Shown piece after piece: positions 62,313 to 64,000 of a DNA stretch of 64,000 bases; the stretch's first letter is position 1; each line of letters starts with the position of its first letter. The position numbers were made by a program, and so were the translations under genes. This DNA comes from Pomphorhynchus laevis. Lineage: Eukaryota; Acanthocephala; Palaeacanthocephala; Echinorhynchida; Pomphorhynchidae. The DNA is taken from the NCBI GenBank assembly GCA_012934845.2, contig WNNJ02003005.1, positions 62,001 through 126,000 on the forward strand, in the 5' to 3' direction. The notes under the pieces were generated by a model, which did not search any database, had not been told where the DNA came from, and worked only from the letters and a program-made list of their open reading frames with translations.

Positions 62313-62390
62313 GGCCCCGCTGCTATGTTGGGTAGAGGAGTTAGGGGCCGAAACCTGATAGCATAGCAGTTCCTCCTGATGACCTCTAAT
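62313..62390 (+). ncRNA. Hammerhead-like motif in P5 3' region
   Basis: Best-preserved Penelope copy with P2. Helix III: CUGCUAUG-UUGGGU with ACCUGA-UAG-CAUAGCAG. Cleavage nucleotide A follows GGGU. Helix I: GAGGA with UCCUC just before CUGAUGA. Helix II: UUAGGGG with CCUCUAA, but two C residues separate it from GAAA, and GGCCCC upstream competes for GGGGCC. The cyclic strand order matches families A and B. Confidence 0.6.
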
Positions 62391-62640
62391 TCTTATTCTG
62401 ATACAACGTCTGTTATTTTTAGTCAATTCATAAAAATGACGTTTATTTTAAATTTCATTTTTTATTTTTTATTTTTATTTTTATTTTTTAACTTGATATA
62501 AATTATATAAAATCTAAAAACAATTATTAATTTTATTATTTAATTATTAAATTTTGATTTTGCATTATTATGTTTTGTTTATTTTATAATTATATTAAAT
62601 ACGTAGACTCAGTTAGCTGATTTGATTTGTTCTTATATTA

Positions 62641-63920
62641 TGTTACAAAAGCGTCCGTAACCCAAAGATGACATTATTGTTAACATAATCACAATTATGA
62701 TGTTAATTATGTATTATAAGCGTCCAAGCTAAGCAGCACTTGAAAATGCAAAAGAATCTATTTCACTATGATTGTTTCTCATCATCAAATCTGCGCTTCT
62801 TGTCATCTATTCACACTTTAAGATTTAGAACTTAAGTGCAGTTCAATATCGCAGTAGATATCCGAATTCATTAAGATGATACAACACACATTGATTTATT
62901 AATTATTCGTTTTAAACAATTTTCAAAATTTTACAAATTTAGACTTACAAAAGTTCGAAATATTTGAAATTAAATATATGCTTTCATTTAAAATAATATT
63001 TTAATAATTGATGTATTAATCACATAATATCGTGATACTGATATCATAATACTTCAAAATTTCTTAAATATGCTAAGGTTCAATTATATACTTTTATAAG
63101 CTAAACGTGAAATACCTTCCCTTTAACTCGTAGTCCTAGCTTTTATTATATCTTACCAGCATCTTAGACTTCATTTGTTGCCTTAATCTCTAGTATTAAT
63201 TCTATACCACAAATTTTCACATCATCCAAATTTATGATATAATATCAGATTATTTATTTAAAAGTTATTTGTAATAGTCAGCTTAATTCCTATAAATAAT
63301 TAACAGCCATGATTTCTGGCATTAATCGCTGATCTCCAAGCTTTATACGTATCTAGCATTCACCGAGAGTTTTAATCTTTAGCTATTACCAGTAGTCAAA
63401 AGCTGTAATATGTGAAATGTTGTATAATTTGATATCAAAACTACATTTAAATTTCGCATTTATCATAATTACAAATATTAAATATCCATCAAGTTTATTT
63501 GGTATTTTATTAAGGATTTAAAAAACACACGAGAAACAACAGAGTAAACCGTTTTATTTTAATTTTCGAATTTATCTTACGGAAAAACTCAATTCATAAC
63601 TTAATTCTTTAACTATACATTCATCGTATGGCAAAAGTACTTCAAATGGAAAATAGAAAATGTATCGTTGAAATTATATGTTTTGAAAGACCAATAAAAT
63701 AGCGATGGAAAAATCAAAAAATACGCTTTTGTTCTGACGAGTTGCTAACAAGTTGCACAAAACACGTACCATTTGTTCGTTTTTTTTTCACATTGAAATT
63801 AATAATTATTTAAAAACTATTTAAGTTTTTTAGCGACAAAACCTAAGACTTTTAGTTGATAAAAAATAATGTTGAACAATAGCGTCCACAAATGATCACT
63901 CTATATTTCACTATTTATAA
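62641..63920. other. AT-rich DNA, nothing recognised
   Basis: No frame or repeat supported. Confidence 0.4.
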
Positions 63921-64000
63921 TTAGTTACGTTTAAATTCGTGGTATTGGAAAGAATCTACCGGAGGAGCTTCCATAAATCCAAGTTTGTTTCGTTGTCTAT
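63921..64000 (-). CDS. Possible last exon of a gene running off the window
   Basis: The - strand frame from the window edge reads RQRNKLGFMEAPPVDSFQYH, EFKRN and a stop at 63921-63923. It has higher complexity than the surrounding DNA and protein-like composition, but it is too short to identify and no acceptor is visible inside the window. Confidence 0.3.
   Translation of the reverse strand, partial: RQRNKLGFMEAPPVDSFQYHEFKRN

Overview
The window is AT-rich invertebrate DNA, and the genes show spliceosomal introns. The mix of CR1/L2-like, RTE-like and I/R1/Jockey-like LINEs, Penelope-like elements, a ZBED-type hAT relic and a decayed ORF family that is common in arthropod genomes points to an invertebrate, perhaps an arthropod. 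The species cannot be fixed from the sequence.

Layout. Bases 1-24,850 are a nested transposon block: tandem non-coding repeats that carry hammerhead-ribozyme cores (15-1544, resuming at 5371), an old CR1/L2-like LINE (D1), a 3' fragment of another LINE (F), four copies of a gag/EN/RT LINE (E1-E4), one Penelope-like copy (P1), and a young CR1/L2-like LINE (D2, 15908-20691) inserted into ORF1 of E2. Bases 24,850-32,113 are AT-rich DNA with tandem duplications and more hammerhead repeats. From 32,114 to 57,860 lies one host gene on the + strand. It is a class II alpha-mannosidase (glycoside hydrolase 38, Golgi mannosidase II type) that I assembled as 13 exons with consistent phases and no internal stop; only its N-terminal anchor is missing. 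Its introns range from 32 bp to over 6 kb and hold RTE, Penelope-like and hAT relics, other decayed ORFs, and a possible nested antisense gene (38826-39341). Bases 57,861-64,000 hold further ribozyme-type repeats, Penelope-like copies, AT-rich DNA, and what may be the last exon of another gene on the - strand.

The most striking content is the density of hammerhead-ribozyme-like motifs. Two tandem repeat families (about 390 bp and 358 bp) and the 3' regions of the Penelope-like copies all carry the core strings CUGANGA, GAAA and NUH with three matching helices, some with compensatory changes. The three strands occur in a cyclic order opposite to the standard hammerhead, so one unit cannot fold simply onto itself; pairing between two units would solve this. 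A third family and two fold-back elements carry cores in the standard order. Hammerheads in Penelope-like elements and in small tandem animal retrozymes are established; the strand order seen here is, as far as I know, not a described type.

All calls come from reading the sequence by eye. Family assignments rest on remembered motifs, not searches.
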